A stretch of 64,000 bases of DNA from Methylobacterium sp. J-030 (lineage in GTDB: Bacteria > Pseudomonadota > Alphaproteobacteria > Rhizobiales > Beijerinckiaceae): assembly GCF_022829545.1 (NCBI RefSeq), contig NZ_JAKSYM010000313.1, positions 1 through 64,000 of the forward strand. The letters are read 5' to 3'. Below, piece by piece: positions 1 to 8,607 of the stretch. Position numbers and translations under genes: made by a program. The notes under the pieces are model-generated. The model made no database searches and had not been told where the DNA came from. It saw only the letters and a program-made list of their open reading frames with translations. Positions within the stretch are counted from its first letter, which is position 1, and the number at the start of each line of letters is the position of its first letter.

Positions 1-20
1 CTGTCCGGGGTCGTGGAATG

Positions 21-87
21 GACGGGCAGGCACCCAAGCTGAGGTGCGGGCTTCAAAGCCCCAGGATGAGCCGGGGTCCTGCCCGTC
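21..87. repeat. Inverted repeat at the left edge
   Basis: Two perfect 10-base arms, GACGGGCAGG at 21-30 and CCTGCCCGTC at 78-87, enclose a 47-base spacer that itself contains CAGGA/TCCTG (62-66 and 76-80). The element lies about 140 bases beyond the end of the minus-strand ABC operon, so it could form part of a transcription end, but there is no T-tract. I see no gene in 1-230; the rest of this stretch holds nothing I can name. Confidence 0.35.
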
Positions 88-230
88 GCCGCAGATCCAA
101 CCTTACCAGATCGGACAACAGAGGACTTACAAGGATGAGGGCGTTCGATGGGCGGGCCGACGTGCGGCTTGGCAGTCACATGTCGTCCACGGTGTGCAAC
201 GCGATCGGCACGGCTCTAACGGGATCTCCG

Positions 231-1169
231 TCATTCCTTCACGGCACCCGTGAGCGCGGAGACGTAATACTCCACGAAGAACGAGTAGAGGATCACCAGC
301 GGCAGCGAGCCGAGCAGCGCGCCGGCCATCAGCGAGCCCCACTTGTAGACGTCGCCGTCCACGAACTCGCTCACCACCGCGATGGGCACCGTCTTGTTCT
401 GCGTCGAGGACAGGAAGGTCAGCGCGTAGATGAACTCGTTCCAGCACAACGTCAGGGAGAAGATCCCGGCGGAGATCAAGCCCGGGAAGGCCAGCGGCAG
501 AACGATCTTGGTGAGGATCTGCCAACGGCTCGCGCCGTCCATCAGCGCGCATTCCTCCAGCTCGTAGGGGATGGTCTTGAAGTAGCCCATCAGGAGCCAG
601 GTCGAGAATGGGATCAGGATGGTCGGATAGGCCAGGATCAGGGCGATCGGTGAGTCGAACAGCCCGTAGGCCTGCACGATCGTTGCGAGCGGGATGAACA
701 GGATCGAGGGCGGCACGAGATAGGCCAGGAAGATCGCCGCTCCGACCCAGCTCGCACCCCGGTAGCGGACCCGGACGCAGGCATAGGCGGCGAGCACGCT
801 CGCGAACAGCGACAGCACGGTGGCCGCCACCGACACGTACATCGTGTTCCAGAGCCAGCGGGGATACTGCGTCTCGAACAGCAGCTTGTGGATATGCTTG
901 AACGTCGGCTGCACAACCCAAAACGGGTTGTAGTGCTCCATGTCGATCAGCTGCTCGTCCGGTTTGATGGCGGTGAGCGCCATCCAGTAGAACGGGAACA
1001 GCAGCACCACGAGGATGAGCGCGAGCGGCAGGTAGGTGGTCACGAGCCGCCGGGGCAGGCGCTCCAGGTAGGCCATGCCCTCGGAATTGTCGGTGAGGCC
1101 GGGGGGCTGCACCGCCATCACGGGCGTGCGCAGCGGGTCGGCCTGGGCGGGCGGTGCGGGGGCGCTCAT
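231..1169 (-). CDS. ABC sugar transporter permease, MalG family
   Basis: This is an inner-membrane permease of a carbohydrate-type ABC importer, 312 aa, the usual size for MalG/UgpE proteins. It has about six membrane segments; the first is near residues 43-65. The cytoplasmic EAA loop (EECALMDGAS, from residue 205) docks on the ATPase. The start at 1169 was chosen because its ATG overlaps the stop of the upstream permease in an ATGA arrangement, which implies translational coupling. It is the last gene of a four-gene minus-strand operon (ATPase, binding protein, MalF-type permease, this gene). An N-terminal cytoplasmic tail of about 40 residues precedes the first membrane helix. The substrate cannot be read from the permease; a sugar, polyol or glycerol-phosphate-like compound is the family expectation. 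Confidence 0.93.
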   Translation of the reverse strand: MSAPAPPAQADPLRTPVMAVQPPGLTDNSEGMAYLERLPRRLVTTYLPLALILVVLLFPFYWMALTAIKPDEQLIDMEHYNPFWVVQPTFKHIHKLLFETQYPRWLWNTMYVSVAATVLSLFASVLAAYACVRVRYRGASWVGAAIFLAYLVPPSILFIPLATIVQAYGLFDSPIALILAYPTILIPFSTWLLMGYFKTIPYELEECALMDGASRWQILTKIVLPLAFPGLISAGIFSLTLCWNEFIYALTFLSSTQNKTVPIAVVSEFVDGDVYKWGSLMAGALLGSLPLVILYSFFVEYYVSALTGAVKE

Positions 1170-2122
1170 CGGTCGGATTCCCCGGCCTGCCAGGCCCGGC
1201 GCTGCAGGCCGAACCACGAGATGCCGATGGCTGCGAGCAGGAACGGCACCATGGCGGTGGCGATGGCCGCCCCCTCCCCCAGCGTCCCCGAGAGGATGCC
1301 GCGCTGGTACGACAGGGTCGCCATCAGGTGGGTGGAATTGACGGGGCCGCCGCGAGTCATCGCCCAGATCAACTGGAAGTCCGTGAAGGTGAACAGCACC
1401 GAGAAGGTCATCACCACCGCGATGATCGGCGTCAGCAGCGGCAGGGTGATCCGCCAGAAGATCTGCCAGTTCGAGGCGCCGTCGAGCGTCGCGGCCTCGT
1501 ACAGCGAGGGCGAGACCGTCTGCAGGCCGGCGAGCAGCGTGATCGCGATGAACGGCACGCCGCGCCAGATATTCGCGAAGATCACGCAGGCCCGCGCCAG
1601 ATTCGGCTCGCCCAGGAAGTCGATGTTGCCGTCGATGATCCCGAGATGCCGCAGCGACCACGAGATGATCGAGAACTGGCTGTCGAAGATCCACCAGAAC
1701 GCGATGGCCGACAGCACGGTCGGCACCACGAAGGGGATCAGCACGATCGAGCGGATGATCGCCTTGAACGGCATGTTCTTGTTGAGCAGGAGGGCGAGAT
1801 ACAGGCCCACCGCGAACTTCACCACCGAGGCGACCGCCGTGTACAGGCAGGTGTTGAACACCGAGAGCCAGAACACGTCGTCGTCCCAGAGCCACGCGTA
1901 GTTCTCCAGGCCGATGAACACGCCATCCCGGCCGATCCGCGCATTGGTGAAGGACAGCCAGATGCCCTTCAGCAGGGGATAGGCCAGGAACAGGCCGAGG
2001 ATCAGAGCGGTGGGCAGCATGAACCAGAAGCCCGCCCAGCCGCGGCTGGCCCGCAGGCGCTGCCAGCCTGAGCGGGTTGAAAGCGCGGCCGGGGCGGGCT
2101 GCGTCAGGGCCGTGTGCGCCAT
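1166..2122 (-). CDS. ABC sugar transporter permease, MalF/UgpA family
   Basis: This is the partner permease of the importer, 318 aa. The EAA motif EAATLDGASN begins at residue 209, followed by a typical RITLPLLTP stretch, and the protein has about six hydrophobic membrane segments. The start MAHTALTQ at 2122 is chosen because the first membrane helix follows some 30 residues later, as in the family; the reading frame is open further upstream, but that extension is low-complexity and overlaps the binding-protein gene. The stop overlaps the next gene's ATG. Only 23 bases separate this gene from the binding protein upstream, so the genes are almost certainly co-transcribed. Confidence 0.93.
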   Translation of the reverse strand: MAHTALTQPAPAALSTRSGWQRLRASRGWAGFWFMLPTALILGLFLAYPLLKGIWLSFTNARIGRDGVFIGLENYAWLWDDDVFWLSVFNTCLYTAVASVVKFAVGLYLALLLNKNMPFKAIIRSIVLIPFVVPTVLSAIAFWWIFDSQFSIISWSLRHLGIIDGNIDFLGEPNLARACVIFANIWRGVPFIAITLLAGLQTVSPSLYEAATLDGASNWQIFWRITLPLLTPIIAVVMTFSVLFTFTDFQLIWAMTRGGPVNSTHLMATLSYQRGILSGTLGEGAAIATAMVPFLLAAIGISWFGLQRRAWQAGESDR

Positions 2123-2145
2123 GCTGTCGCCTCTCGCGCCGGGGG

Positions 2146-3456
2146 TCAGGTGTTCCGGAAGATGCGCTGGGCGGCACGCTCGGCGCTCTTGATCGCGCCC
2201 TTCACGTCCTCGCGTCCGGTGCAATGGCTCGCGAACATGTCGACCACCACGAAATCCGCCAGCACCGCCGCGATGCGCTCGCTCACCGGCGCGAGCCCGC
2301 CCGCCGCCAGCGAGCGCCGGCCCGCCTCCGCGAAGACCGCGTTCTTCGGGTCGGCGGTCCAGATCGGGTTCTTGGGGTAGTTCGACAGCGGCTCGCACAG
2401 GTAGCCCTGCGCGGCCTCCAGCCAGGGATTGTAGTTCGCGGCCTCCATCATGAAGGCGATGAACGCCTTACAGGCATTGGGCGCCTTCGTGTACTTGAAG
2501 GCCAGGATCGGGAAGGCGAGCTGGAACTCGGTCGGCTTGCCCACCGGCCCGATCGGCCAGACCGCGTGATCCATGTCCTCGGCGAGCTTCGGGTTGTCCT
2601 TCTTGGCGGCCGCGTAGATCGAGATGCCGTTGTTGGTGAGATACAGGTCGCCCGCCAGGAACGCCTTGTTGTTCGAGGAATCATTCCACGAGACGGTGCC
2701 GGGCACGAAGGTCTCGTACAGGGACTTGACGTATTCCAGCGCCTTGGCGGTCTCGGGCGAGTTGATGACGATCTTCTCGTTGGCATCCACGAGGTTGCCG
2801 CCATGGGACCAGAGCGCCCAGTGGCACCACGTGTTGCCGTCGCCGGTGGCGTGGCCGAGGGCGAAGCCGGCCGGAGTGTTGTTTTTCTTCAGGCCCCGGC
2901 ACAGTTCGAGGAAGCCCGCCGTGTCGGTCGGAAACTTGTCGAAGCCGGCCTTGTTCATGGCGGCGACGCGGTAGTTCAGATATCCACCGTTGAACGCCAC
3001 GGGGATCGCGATCCACTTGCCCTTGACCTTGCCGTAGGCCTCCGCCGAGGGGAACCAGGGTCCGTACTTCTTGGCGAGCGACGCGGCCACGTCCTCCATC
3101 GGGACGCACTTGTCCGGGAACAGCGCCGGGAACGAGAACAGGCCCCAGACCAGGTCGGGCCCCTGCCCGGTATTGGCAGCCACCGAGGCCTTCGGCTGGA
3201 TGTCGTCGTAGGATTCGTTGCTGACCGTGATCTTGACGCCGGTCGCCTGGGTGAAGGCATCGACCAGCTTCAGGAAGGCCTCGTCCTCGCTTGGGACGAA
3301 CCGCTTCCACCGCAGAAGCGACAGGCTGGCGCCGGGCTCCGGCCTCCACTCGGCGCTCTGCGCCCAGGCTCTGGCGAAGCCGAGGAGGTCGCCGCCGGCG
3401 GCGAGCCCGGCCGCGGCGGCGCCGGCGAGGAGGGAGCGGCGATCGAGACCTTGCAT
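2146..3456 (-). CDS. ABC transporter substrate-binding protein (family 1, sugar type)
   Basis: This is the periplasmic solute-binding component, 436 aa, matching family 1 extracellular solute-binding proteins. The N-terminus has a twin-arginine-like signal (DRRSLLAGAAAAGLAAGG) ending near AWAQS, so export folded via Tat is likely. The mature part shows the typical features: FTQATGVKITVSNESYDD early, GPDLVWG, then WIAIPVAFNGG and a late hinge-region WLEAAQGYLCEPL. A GGGAGAAG-like ribosome site precedes the ATG. It sits between the ATPase and the two permeases in one operon, which fixes its role. The ligand is unknown; an aromatic-rich WCHWALWSHGG segment could contribute to sugar stacking (inference). 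Confidence 0.92.
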   Translation of the reverse strand: MQGLDRRSLLAGAAAAGLAAGGDLLGFARAWAQSAEWRPEPGASLSLLRWKRFVPSEDEAFLKLVDAFTQATGVKITVSNESYDDIQPKASVAANTGQGPDLVWGLFSFPALFPDKCVPMEDVAASLAKKYGPWFPSAEAYGKVKGKWIAIPVAFNGGYLNYRVAAMNKAGFDKFPTDTAGFLELCRGLKKNNTPAGFALGHATGDGNTWCHWALWSHGGNLVDANEKIVINSPETAKALEYVKSLYETFVPGTVSWNDSSNNKAFLAGDLYLTNNGISIYAAAKKDNPKLAEDMDHAVWPIGPVGKPTEFQLAFPILAFKYTKAPNACKAFIAFMMEAANYNPWLEAAQGYLCEPLSNYPKNPIWTADPKNAVFAEAGRRSLAAGGLAPVSERIAAVLADFVVVDMFASHCTGREDVKGAIKSAERAAQRIFRNT

Positions 3457-3529
3457 GGGTGGCTTCTCCCTGGGTGTCGTTGTCGGCCGACCCTTTCAGC
3501 GGGCCGCCGTATGAAGGGCCGGCCGTCGT

Positions 3530-4591
3530 TCAGTTCGGCAGTCGACGCCCGGTCGCGGCGTCGAACAGATGCACGCGGTTCGGTCGCAGAAACACGGTCT
3601 CCCCCGGCCGCTCGGTCACGCGTTCGCGCAGGACGCAGGTGAGATCCTGGCCGACCGCGCGCACCGCCAGCATCGTCTCCGAGCCGGTGGGCTCCACGAC
3701 TACCACCTCGGCGGCGATCCCGTCCGGGGTGAGGTCGAAATGCTCGGGGCGGATCCCGAGCACGAGGGGCCTTCCCTCGGCCCCCGCCGGCACCTCCGTG
3801 AGCGGGATGGTCAGGCCCGCATCGGTGACGAAAACCAGATGGCCGTTCGCCCTGATGTGGCCGGACAGGAAATTCATGGCCGGCGAGCCGATGAAGCCGG
3901 CAACGAACAGGTTGTCGGGCCGGTCGTAGAGGTCGAGCGGCGCGCCGATCTGCTCAACGACTCCGTCGTGCATCACGACGATCCGGTCGGCCATGGTCAT
4001 GGCCTCGATCTGGTCGTGGGTGACGTAGATCGTCGTAGTCTGCAGGCGCTGATGCAGTTCCTTGATCTCGGTGCGCATGGCGACGCGCAGCTTCGCGTCG
4101 AGATTCGAGAGCGGCTCATCGAACAGGAACACCTGTGGGTCGCGCACGATCGCCCGCCCCATGGCGACGCGCTGGCGCTGCCCGCCGGAGAGCTGGCGCG
4201 GATAGCGGTCGAGCAGGTGGGTCAGTCCCAGGATCTGCGCGGCCCGGTTGACCCGCAGTTCGATCTCGGCGGCCGGCGCCTTCCGGATGCGCATCGAGAA
4301 CGCCATGTTCTCGCGCACCGTGAGGTGCGGGTAGAGCGCGTAGTTCTGGAACACCATCGCGATGTCCCGCTCCTTGGGCGGCACATCGTTCACGACCCGC
4401 TCGCCGATGCGGATCTCTCCGCCGGAGATGTTCTCCAGCCCGGCAATCATTCGCAGGAGCGTCGATTTTCCACAACCCGACGGACCGACGAGGATGACGA
4501 ATTCCCCATCCCGGATGTCTACCGACACACCGTGAAGGATGTTCGTCGATCCGAAAGCCTTGCGAACCTCGCGGATTCCCACCGAGGCCAT
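3530..4591 (-). CDS. ABC transporter ATP-binding protein, UgpC/MalK family
   Basis: This is the cytoplasmic ATPase that powers the importer, 353 aa, the usual MalK/UgpC length. Walker [10 protein letters not shown] is at 36-44, the Q-loop glutamine at about 82, the LSGGQ signature at 134-138, Walker B VFLFDEP at 154-160 and the switch histidine at 192. The C-terminal ~120 residues form the MalK-type regulatory (TOBE/OB) domain, with VLGIRPEHF diagnostic of this subfamily. A strong AGGAGG ribosome site sits upstream of the ATG at 4591. It is the first gene of the minus-strand operon, so the operon promoter should lie in 4592-4844, shared with a divergent plus-strand gene. Confidence 0.95.
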   Translation of the reverse strand: MASVGIREVRKAFGSTNILHGVSVDIRDGEFVILVGPSGCGKSTLLRMIAGLENISGGEIRIGERVVNDVPPKERDIAMVFQNYALYPHLTVRENMAFSMRIRKAPAAEIELRVNRAAQILGLTHLLDRYPRQLSGGQRQRVAMGRAIVRDPQVFLFDEPLSNLDAKLRVAMRTEIKELHQRLQTTTIYVTHDQIEAMTMADRIVVMHDGVVEQIGAPLDLYDRPDNLFVAGFIGSPAMNFLSGHIRANGHLVFVTDAGLTIPLTEVPAGAEGRPLVLGIRPEHFDLTPDGIAAEVVVVEPTGSETMLAVRAVGQDLTCVLRERVTERPGETVFLRPNRVHLFDAATGRRLPN

Positions 4592-4627
4592 GCTTCCTCC
4601 TGATCAAGGCCGCTCTGTCGGCGACTC

Positions 4628-4643
4628 TCTGAATACAGTACAC
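4628..4643. promoter_or_regulatory. Candidate operator in the divergent ABC / FAH-family gap
   Basis: The gap 4592-4844 separates two divergent genes. Around 4630-4643 it carries CTGAATACAGTACAC, a partly dyadic AT-rich island in an otherwise GC-rich gap. The core TGAATACA recurs at 12112-12119, upstream of the FAD/Fe-S oxidase. GntR-family repressors of the FCD type often bind short dyads of this flavour, and three such regulators lie nearby; assignment to one of them is inference only. Confidence 0.25.
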
Positions 4644-4844
4644 GGGAGCGTGAGCGGGAAAGCAAGGCTTCACCTTCATCATCGCGCAGATTATCCCGCT
4701 TCTGTCATTCCGCCCCGGCGGAGCGGGTGACGGGACGGTCGGGGTGAAACGGCGCGCCAGCCTCATCGGTCGTCCGGGGTGCTAAGGCTGCGCCGCCCCG
4801 GCCCGGCAGAAGGCCGCGGCCGATCGAGCAGGGAACGAAGCATC

Positions 4845-6038
4845 ATGGCGTTATCCGGTCTCGACGCGTGCGCGATCCTGCCCGCCGACGGGTGCCGCGG
4901 CTCGCTCGTCGGCCGGGTCTGGCGCCCTGACGCGGGGGGACCCAGCGTCGTGGCGATCCGCACCGATGCGTCGGGCGAAGGGCGCGTGATCGACGTCACG
5001 CCCCGCTTCCCGACGGTGAGCGACCTGTGCGAGCAGCCCGATCCCGCCGCCGCCCTGCGCGGCGCGGCGGGCGAGGATCTCGGCGGCCTCGACGCGATTC
5101 TCGCCAACACGCCGCCGGACGCACGCGACCCGAAGCGGCCGTGGCTCCTCGCGCCGGTCGATCTCCAGGCCCTGAAGGCGGCGGGCGTCACCTTCGCCAC
5201 CTCCATGCTGGAGCGGATCATCGAGGAGCGGGCCCGGGGCGACCTCGCCGCCGCCGCGGCGATCCGCGCCGAGGTCGAGCGCCTGGTCGGCCAAGATCTG
5301 CGCCGGCTCAAGCCCGGCTCGGCCGAGGCCATGGTGCTCAAGGAAGTGCTGGTCGGTCAGGGCGCCTGGAGCCAGTATCTCGAAGTCGGCATCGGCCCCG
5401 ATGCGGAGATCTTCACCAAGGCCCAACCGCTCTCGGCGGTGGGCTGCGGAGCGGATGCCGGCCTCCATCCGGACTCGCACTGGAACAACCCGGAGCCGGA
5501 GGTCGCGCTGGCCGTCAGCTCCGATCAGCGCGTGGTCGGCGCGACGCTCGCCAACGACGTGAACCTGCGCGATTTCGAGGGCCGCTCGGCCCTGCTCCTC
5601 GGCAAGGCCAAGGATAACAACGCCTCCTGCGCGCTGGGGCCGTTCCTGCGCCTGTTCGACGCGACCTTCGACCTCGACGCGATCCGGCGCACCACCGTGA
5701 CCCTGGAGGTGACCGGCGTCGACGGCTTCCGCATGGAGGGTGCCTCGCCGCTTGCCGAGATCAGCCGCGATCCCGACGAGCTGGTGGCGGCCCTGATGGG
5801 GCAGACGCATCAGTATCCGGACGGCGCGCTGCTGCTCCTCGGCACGATGTTCGCGCCGATCCAGGACCGGCACGGGCCCGGCCTCGGCTTCACCCATGTC
5901 GAGAACGACCGGGTCGTGGTGGCGAGCCCGGAACTCGGCAGCCTCGTCAACCGCATGCGCCCGTGCGATGCCTGCGAGCCCTGGATCTTCGGCACCCGCG
6001 CGCTGATGCGCAATCTCGCGGCGCGCGGGTTTCTGTGA
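4845..6038 (+). CDS. Fumarylacetoacetate hydrolase family protein
   Basis: This is a cytoplasmic enzyme of the FAH superfamily, 397 aa from the ATG at 4845. Family members hydrolyse or dehydrate 2-keto- or diketo-acids using a divalent metal. Features seen: EVGIGPDAEIFTKAQPLSAV in the middle; HWNNPEPEVAL with the acidic metal-ligand pattern; NDVNLRDFEG; and a C-terminal GLGFTHVENDRVVVASP. It is longer than classic 280-aa FAH proteins, with an N-terminal domain of about 150 residues, resembling the group found in sugar-acid (pentonate-type) pathways. A start at 4779 is open but adds a basic, unconserved-looking leader. It is followed after 46 bases by a FAD dehydrogenase, suggesting a two-gene operon for a 2-hydroxy/2-keto acid. 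Exact substrate unknown. Confidence 0.8.
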   Translation: MALSGLDACAILPADGCRGSLVGRVWRPDAGGPSVVAIRTDASGEGRVIDVTPRFPTVSDLCEQPDPAAALRGAAGEDLGGLDAILANTPPDARDPKRPWLLAPVDLQALKAAGVTFATSMLERIIEERARGDLAAAAAIRAEVERLVGQDLRRLKPGSAEAMVLKEVLVGQGAWSQYLEVGIGPDAEIFTKAQPLSAVGCGADAGLHPDSHWNNPEPEVALAVSSDQRVVGATLANDVNLRDFEGRSALLLGKAKDNNASCALGPFLRLFDATFDLDAIRRTTVTLEVTGVDGFRMEGASPLAEISRDPDELVAALMGQTHQYPDGALLLLGTMFAPIQDRHGPGLGFTHVENDRVVVASPELGSLVNRMRPCDACEPWIFGTRALMRNLAARGFL

Positions 6039-6084
6039 CACAGCGAGCGCCGTGAGCCCCGACCGTTTCCGCCGAGACCTGCCG

Positions 6085-7452
6085 ATGACGAACGCCGCCC
6101 TCCTCGACCGCTTGGCCGCGCTCGTCGGGCCGTCCGGCCTCGTAATCGGCGATGAGTTGCGTCAGCGCTCGGCGAACTGGACGCGCCCGACCGAGCCCTG
6201 CGCGGCGTTCGCCCTGGTCCGTCCGCGCAGCACCGCCGAGACGAGCGCCGTGATGGCCGCCTGCCACGCGGCCGGCGTCGCGGTGGTGCCCCGTGGCGGC
6301 GCCACCGGCCTCGTCGACGGGACCTTGTGTGCGCCCGACGAGATCACCCTCTCGACCGAGCGCATGACCCAGATCGAGCCGGTCGATCCCCTCGGCATGA
6401 CGGTGGTGGTCGGCACCGGCGCCAGTCTGGAGAGCGTCCAGAACGCGGCGACCGAGAACGGCCTGTTCTTCCCCCTCGACCTCGGCGCCCGCGGCTCGGC
6501 GACGGTCGGCGGCGCGATCTCGACCAATGCCGGCGGTCTGAGGGTGCTCCGCTACGGCATGATGCGCGAGATGGTCCTCGGGCTCGAAGCGGTGCTCGCC
6601 GACGGCACGATGGTGTCGTCGATGCGCCCGCTGATCAAGAACAACACCGGGCTCGACCTGAAGCAGCTCTTCATCGCCACCGAGGGGACGCTCGGCATCG
6701 TCACCCGTGCGGTGCTGCGGCTGCGTCCGGAGCCGGCCGGCTACGCCACCGCACTGATCGCCTGCCCCGGCGTCGACGACGGCGCACGGGTGCTGCGCGC
6801 GGCGCAGAGTGCCTTCCAGGGCCGCGTCTCCTCCTTCGAGGGCCTGTGGCCGGACTTCTATCGCGTGATGACCGCCCCCGGTCGGGCCACCGCGCCGCTC
6901 GGCCACGACTACCCGTTCTACGCGATCATCGAGATTGAGTGCGTTCCGGACGAATCCGAGCGGTTCCTCGGTCTGCTGGAAGGGCTGATGGGCGAGGGCA
7001 CGATCCTCGACGCCGCCATCGCCTCGTCCGAGGAACAGCGACGCGGCATGTGGCGCATCCGCGACCGAGTGGAGCACCTCAACGCCGACGGGATCGAGCG
7101 CGCCTTCGACGTCAGCGTCCCGCTAGCGAAGATGGACGGGTACGTGCGCGGTGCACTCGACCGCCTCGCCGCGATTCCGGGTTGCCGGGCCGTCGTCTAC
7201 GGACACATCGGCGACAACAACCTGCACTGGAATACCACCCGCCTCGACGGTGCTGGCAACGCGGCGATCGATGCAGCGCTCTACGAGCCGCTGGCGGCGC
7301 TCAACGGCTCGGTCTCGGCCGAGCACGGGATCGGACTTGAGAAGCGGGGCAAGCTGCCTCTGTCGCGCTCGCCCGAGGAAATTGCGGCGATGCGGCTGAT
7401 CAAGCGTGCGCTCGATCCGGACAACCTGCTGAACCCCGGCAAAATTTTTTGA
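6085..7452 (+). CDS. FAD-binding oxidoreductase, GlcD/D-2-hydroxyacid dehydrogenase type
   Basis: This is a flavoprotein of the vanillyl-alcohol-oxidase/GlcD family, 455 aa. It probably oxidises a D-2-hydroxy acid to the 2-keto acid and passes electrons to an acceptor. The N-terminal FAD-binding half has VVPRGGATGLVDG and the SATVGGAISTNAGG segment. The C-terminal half ends with YGHIGDNNLHWN (metal/substrate histidines), SAEHGIGLEKRG and the family-typical DPDNLLNPGKIF terminus. A GTG at 6052 would add 11 residues; the ATG at 6085 is preferred because it starts just before the conserved helix. Its position after the FAH-family gene suggests it makes the keto acid that the FAH enzyme handles, or the reverse order. 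Confidence 0.9.
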   Translation: MTNAALLDRLAALVGPSGLVIGDELRQRSANWTRPTEPCAAFALVRPRSTAETSAVMAACHAAGVAVVPRGGATGLVDGTLCAPDEITLSTERMTQIEPVDPLGMTVVVGTGASLESVQNAATENGLFFPLDLGARGSATVGGAISTNAGGLRVLRYGMMREMVLGLEAVLADGTMVSSMRPLIKNNTGLDLKQLFIATEGTLGIVTRAVLRLRPEPAGYATALIACPGVDDGARVLRAAQSAFQGRVSSFEGLWPDFYRVMTAPGRATAPLGHDYPFYAIIEIECVPDESERFLGLLEGLMGEGTILDAAIASSEEQRRGMWRIRDRVEHLNADGIERAFDVSVPLAKMDGYVRGALDRLAAIPGCRAVVYGHIGDNNLHWNTTRLDGAGNAAIDAALYEPLAALNGSVSAEHGIGLEKRGKLPLSRSPEEIAAMRLIKRALDPDNLLNPGKIF

Positions 7453-7456
7453 TGAT

Positions 7457-7747
7457 GTGGCAATGACGGTTCGGCTGGCGGTGCGGCTCACGCCCCGCGG
7501 TGGGCGCGATGCTGTCGAGGGTTGGGCTCGGGACGAGAAAGGTCAGCCCTACCTTAAGGCCCGCGTCGCTGCCCCACCGGTGGAGGGTGCCGCCAACGCC
7601 GCGCTGGCGAAGCTGATCGCCAAGGCGCTGAAGGTGAGCCGGGGGGCAGTGCGGATCGCGGCGGGGGATCAGAGCCGGCTGAAGATCCTGGAGATCGACG
7701 GGATCGCGCAGGCGGATCTGGAGAGGGTGTTCGGCAAAATCAAATAA
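7457..7747 (+). CDS. DUF167 / YggU family small protein
   Basis: This is a 96-aa protein of the DUF167 (YggU) family, conserved in bacteria but without an established function. The family pattern is clear: RLTPRGGRDAVEGW at the N-terminus, LKARVAAPPVEGAANAAL in the middle, then VRIAAGDQSRLKILEI. The start is GTG at 7457 or ATG two codons later at 7463. It begins 4 bases after the FAD dehydrogenase stop, so it is probably co-transcribed, though functional linkage is doubtful because this family usually sits beside housekeeping genes. Confidence 0.88.
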   Translation: MAMTVRLAVRLTPRGGRDAVEGWARDEKGQPYLKARVAAPPVEGAANAALAKLIAKALKVSRGAVRIAAGDQSRLKILEIDGIAQADLERVFGKIK

Positions 7748-7877
7748 AACCATAAACACGCCTGCGCCTCGTCTGCGGATGTCCGTCGTTCATTGTGTTT
7801 TCCGCGCAGAGTCCGGAGTCCGTGCATTCCTTCACAGGTCCACCGCATCAACTCATTTTTCCCGCTCACGGGACGAG

Positions 7878-8276
7878 TCAGTTCTCAACTCGCAATTTTG
7901 GTCCGCGACGAAACTCTTCGAGATTTGCGCTGACCAACATCGAGCCGGGCGCCCGGCATTGAGATGCGATGATGAGATCATTTTGACCCATCGACGTTCC
8001 TGCCCATTCGAGGGGTGCTCAGATCTCGCCGTCATGGCGATCGGCCGACGTGCCGAGCGGCAGGATGGTAATCGTTCAGCGCACGGCCTCGGCGCGTTCC
8101 GTCAACCGCCTGGAGCCCTTCCGCGCCACTCCGTACCGAACTTCGGCAGCAACGACGATGCTTGTCGCGACCTCGGCTGCACGCTCTACCATAACAGCGG
8201 CAACGCGCTCTTTTTAGCCGTGCCTGATCAGATAGGAGAGGATGTTGGTGTCGAGGAAATAAGCGGGGTCGTCACT
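7878..8276 (-). pseudogene. vapC: vapC toxin relic (PIN-domain ribonuclease), no start, multiple stops
   Basis: Read on the minus strand in one unbroken frame from 8276 to 7878 (133 codons, the normal VapC length), the translation is a PIN-domain toxin: AYFLDTNILSYLIRHG, then VVAAEVRYGVARKGSRRL, ITILPLG, GQNDLIIASQCR and a C-terminal EEFRRGPKLRVEN. The catalytic acidic residues of the PIN domain (D of LDTN, E of AEVRYG, D of QNDL) survive. Stops interrupt it at 8216-8214 (TAA), 8078-8076 (TGA), 8021-8019 (TGA) and 7880-7878 (TGA where VapC proteins commonly have Trp). No start codon remains in frame near the vapB stop. There is no indel, so decay has been by point mutation plus loss of the start. 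Intact VapC proteins cleave tRNA or rRNA; this one cannot be made. Confidence 0.85.
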
Positions 8277-8518
8277 TAAAGGACAACATCCTCGATGTCG
8301 AGTTCCGGGATCTCGTCCAGCGCATCTTCGGGACCGAGCGGCTCCAGCGTGCGCACGCGTTCGATAAGGCGCAGTCTCGGACGGATCAGAAGGCTGCCAT
8401 CCGCCTGCCGCGCGATCGTCACCTCATCGCTGGGCCGTTCGAACGCCTTGGGAATACGAATGGCCTAGCTCCGGTTGTTCCGGGAAACCCTCGCGACGCG
8501 CTCCAAGGCCGCCTCCAT
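8276..8518 (-). pseudogene. vapB: vapB antitoxin relic (AbrB/MazE-type), one nonsense codon
   Basis: The minus-strand frame 8518-8276 (81 codons) reads as a VapB antitoxin. An N-terminal swapped-hairpin DNA-binding segment has the pattern RNNRS-stop-AIRIPKAFERP, followed by DEVTIARQADGSLLIRPR and an acidic C-terminal tail EIPELDIEDVVL that would fill the toxin's active site. The single nonsense codon is TAG at 8467-8465, at the position where VapB proteins have Gln (NRSQAIRIP), consistent with one CAG-to-TAG change. The stop of this frame abuts the vapC relic, the normal vapBC arrangement. Re-initiation downstream would lack the DNA-binding segment. Confidence 0.8.
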
Positions 8519-8607
8519 CGACATAGGCCAGAACATCTGTCGCAGCTACGGGCGTCGCAAGCTCGGGGGCGGCGCAGCATGCACTCCGCCCAAGCCCCGA
8601 ACCGTTT

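Noticed and set aside
231-2177. A 648-codon minus-strand frame spanning both ABC permeases
   Set aside because: Its first half is arginine/glycine-rich antisense-like noise; only the part after 1169 is the real permease.
7779-8279. A 166-codon plus-strand frame in the gap before the BKACE gene
   Set aside because: It is the shadow of the vapC relic on the other strand, which reads as a PIN domain.
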